A DNA stretch of 42,938 nucleotides. Source: Chara braunii (taxonomy: Eukaryota > Streptophyta > Charophyceae > Charales > Characeae). The notes under the pieces are model-generated. The model ran no database searches and had not been told where the DNA came from. It saw nothing but the letters and a program-made list of their open reading frames with translations. The position numbers and the translations under genes were made by a program. Every line of letters begins with the position of its first letter. Position 1 is the first letter of the stretch. The stretch covers positions 612,575 through 655,512 of the forward strand of contig BFEA01000009.1 of the NCBI GenBank assembly GCA_003427395.1, given 5' to 3'. Shown piece by piece: positions 40,294-42,938 of this stretch.

Positions 40294-42938
40294 TCGTCGG
40301 GACTGGTGAATCCCGAACGATTTCCCGTCACTCGCGAGACTGTATATGACCAATGTGTGCGCGATAGAGAAAACCGGAGGCAGGAATGTTGGAAAGATCG
40401 AAAGCATGGGTACAGACAGTAGGAAGCTAGAGGCTGCCCAAAGTCGTCAGGACCGCCAAACTAGAAAGGGACTGTCTAAGCAGGAAGCGACAAAGGACTG
40501 TGAGAGAATAGCAAGGGCGACTCTTTCCCCAATGACGGAGAAGGGCAGCTAGAAAGTCGGTAGTAGCATAGGAAGTGCGCAGCAAGGGAAGGAAGGAAGT
40601 AGGAAGGGACGGGGCGCAAGGCGCTGACGTGACACGACGGCAAGAGGGCCAAGGAGGCCGCAGGTTAGGTAGGAACCGACACCCGGAACAGTGCGGGACG
40701 CAAGAGGAACGAGGAGCGGAGATCGCCGTAAGGCATAAGGATGTCGGGAGCGCCAAGGGAAGACGTGGTACCGGCGAAACAAAGTGTGGGGGACCACATG
40801 GAATCAAGAAAAGATATGGTGCCGGCGGGACAAGGCGTCGGGAATCACCTGGAACCAGGCGAAAACACGGTATTACCATGGGACTAGTGCCAGGGACCGT
40901 GGGGGCCTAGACAAAAATGGCGGCGCCAGCGGAACCACTAGCAGGACGAGTATCGACGGATAAAGTGTCAGGAGCTACCAACGGGGGCTGAAGGTCGGAG
41001 TCGTCGGCAGAATAATTGGCCACCAGCCCAAAGGGGAGGGGGCGCGCGAGAGCGGGTGGTCACCCGGGAGGACGCCGGAAAAAGGGGAGGGGCTAGGAAC
41101 AATAAGAAAAAGAGGAGAAGTCGGGCGCTGACGAAAATTGTCAATGGAACGGAGGAGACGGGCGTGAGACGGGACAGGCAGAGGGCACCTGGGATGACCC
41201 AAGGGGGCCTGGATCAAATGCAACAACGATAAAAATAAAATAACATAATATCAGGTGGTCGGGACCGCCCGGGCCAGGGGGCCGGGTGAGAATGATAAGC
41301 ACCGCCGCGGCAAGCGCTGGCGGGAGGTGCTGAAGGGAAAGAGGAGAGGGAGTAGCGGCAGTAAGGGGGAGCCGCCCAGCAGTCCAAGTATCCCGGATCA
41401 GCCAGGCCAAGAAAAACGGAGTTCTAAGGGCTCCATGTGGAAAAAGGGTTGGCCGGAGAAAATCGTAGCAAGGGGGTCTCAAACTGGAAGCGGGGGCGGC
41501 AAAAAGGAGCCCCCTTTGGCCTTGGGGGTGCCACTACTGCAGTCCGAGGTGTAACGACCATATGCCGGCTGCAAAATCAGGTCTTGGGAAAGGTCCAACA
41601 GCTAGAAAGAGGAGAAATAGTTGTTGGACACTTATCCCAACGGTAATAAAAGAAAAGGGGGCGAAAAAAGGGGGAGAATGAGACAAAGGACGAGGAATGG
41701 GTGGAGGAAACGGTGTCGCCGGGTTGGGACTGTAGCGGTAGGGACTGACAGGTCTCAATGATGACCTCATCCCTCCTAGATCCTAGGAGGGCAGTCCGGA
41801 TTGCAGAGATAAGGTCCTTAGGGCATTATCTCTGCAATATCTGAATTTAGGCAGCAAAAATAAAGAAAAATGCTGATGTGAGTTGACCGGCTCATTTTTG
41901 GGCCCTAGATCTGAAATCTGATCCTGCGGAGGAGGAGATCTCGCCGTTTTTTGTGGGCTGACACAAAACGGCTAGCTCCGGAATGAGTTGGCAGTAGAAT
42001 GGAGGGAAAACAAAGAGAGGAACAAGACAAAACTGCGTATTTGGCCCAAGGATTGGGCCAGATACAAAAAAAAAAAAAAAAAAATTGAAGTAAAAAGCTC
42101 AATTTTGGGCCAAGAGGAGCTTGGGGGTAGCTCAGAATGATAAGGACCATGGATCTCAGCCAAATCCAAGGCTGAGATTGGACCTGCCACTTGGAAAAGT
42201 GCAACGGCCTCCTCAAAAGAGGCCTAGACCAGAAAAAAAACAAAAAAATGGGCCTTTAGGCCCTCAAAATTCAGTAAAGGCTGCATTTTGGGAGGAGGTA
42301 CCCCAAAAGGCAACTCTTTTTGAAGTAAAAAGAGGTCGGGGTAGACCAAGAGGTAGTCCGAGAAGGTACCAAGCTCTCGGGTTGCATGTACGTGGCCAAA
42401 ATAAGGCCCAGGTACCCCTAGAAAGGCCAAAAACCGGAAATTTGGCCTTGGGGGCACCTCGGTCCACCTAGACGCACTTGGAGAGGCCTAGTGGTTGGGC
42501 GGTGCACCAGTTTCAGCCTACATAAGCTGGAGGTGCAGACCGCCACTCCCACTTGAGCATGAGAGGAACCCATGCTGCCCAAATGAGTCTGTGAGTGAGT
42601 ACTAGTGAGGTAGAGGAAGGAAGTAAGAACCGGAGTTAGCCTGGAGCCTGGCTATGGTGATGAGGCTAAGGGAGAAGGCGTAGAGGCTGGGAGGAAGCAA
42701 GGAGAGTGGTCCACCATAGCCCTCAGGCTGTGAGGTAGGAGGAGAGGCTGAAAGGGGTCCCCTTAGCCCTTCTAGAGGGAAGGACTCCACAGCCTTAGAG
42801 GTAGGAGCCTGCCATAACTTGAGAAGAGGAGTGAGAGAAGGAGAAGAGAATTTGGGAGGTGGGGAAGCCAAACTCAAGGAGCTAGAATCAAGCTTGGGAC
42901 TACACTGCCTAGGGACCAACAAGAGGTAAGTGGGAAGG
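40294..42938 (+). mobile_element. LTR-like module, long copy, cut by the window end
   Basis: It starts TCGTCGGGACTGGTGAATCC, matching the start at 28156 including the TCGGGA/TCCCGA inverted pair. Its last ~400 bp (CCCATGCTGCCCAAATGAG, a CATAGCCCTCAGGCTGTGAG-like segment, CTTCTAGAGGGAAGGACTCC) matches 28770-29100. About 1.6 kb more sequence lies between the shared ends than in the short copy, G/A-rich throughout (for example GGCCAGGGGGCCGGG). No recognisable protein is encoded; open frames up to 150 codons have no domain. The polypyrimidine tract and arrays that follow the short copy would lie beyond the window. Confidence 0.55.
41771..41837. other. Two adjacent perfect hairpins in the LTR-like module
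   Basis: CCCTCCTAG-ATC-CTAGGAGGG (41771-41791) is a 9 bp stem. TTGCAGAGATAA, a 13-base loop and TTATCTCTGCAA (41801-41837) form a 12 bp stem. Stems followed by AT-rich sequence can act in RNA processing or termination; no function is shown. Confidence 0.65.

Noticed and set aside
40427-40879. 150-codon minus-strand frame in the long LTR-like module
   Set aside because: It is proline/serine/arginine-rich with no domain, lies opposite a G/A-rich LTR-like sequence and has no equivalent in the short copy.

Overview
The window looks like a repeat-dense eukaryotic nuclear genome. I found no intact host gene. The evidence is long microsatellites, minisatellites and satellite arrays, decayed LINE, Ty3/Gypsy-type and hAT elements, and very few open frames over 200 codons. 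The style of the LINE and hAT/DUF659 remnants, and the paired T-run/G-run homopolymers, make me think of a streptophyte alga or plant with a large genome. Chara is the comparison I would test first, but that is an inference from memory and not proven here.

Layout. 0-1.5 kb: a complete-looking non-autonomous element with about 290 bp terminal inverted repeats. 1.5-3.2 kb: a CA microsatellite, a GC-rich palindrome cluster, a diverged ~102 bp satellite and a GTCCG-bordered AT-rich module. 3.2-9.5 kb: mostly unassigned sequence, with a tRNA-like pol III box pair near 5.0 kb and low-complexity tracts at 8.7-9.2 kb. 9.6-10.9 kb (minus): the 3' part of a dead LINE reverse transcriptase ORF. 13.4-15.2 kb (plus): the gag and aspartic protease of a decayed Ty3/Gypsy-type retrotransposon, followed not by RT but by a ~270 bp satellite (15.3-16.3 kb). 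16.6-19.25 kb (minus): a broken coding block whose upstream part resembles the DUF7869 family and whose downstream part I do not recognise. 19.35-20.6 kb: a ~215 bp palindrome and G-rich direct repeats. 20.9-25.5 kb (minus): a broken hAT transposase (DUF659 plus C-terminal dimerisation domain) with a second low-complexity companion ORF downstream.

The most striking structure is 25.5-35.2 kb. Two diverged arms of about 2.7 kb lie in opposite orientation around a 4.2 kb core. Each arm carries, in the same order, a GC-rich outer segment, a (GA)n tract, a 53 bp minisatellite and an inner segment with a perfect or near-perfect hairpin. The core starts with an LTR-like module (TGTCGGGAC...). It continues with a polypyrimidine tract and three successive tandem arrays (about 172, 92 and 91 bp units). 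The same LTR-like module reappears at 40.3 kb in a longer form and runs off the window end. The left outer boundary sits where the hAT reading frame is cut off.

35.2-37.4 kb is low-repeat sequence of different character with a coding-like plus-strand stretch, possibly organelle-derived (unverified). 38.1-39.2 kb (minus) is a second unrecognised broken coding block, preceded by a sequence that looks like a 3' splice site. The coding regions do not form a pathway: they are mostly independent, nested and decaying mobile-element genes. Most long open frames elsewhere are artefacts of tandem repeats or antisense shadows.
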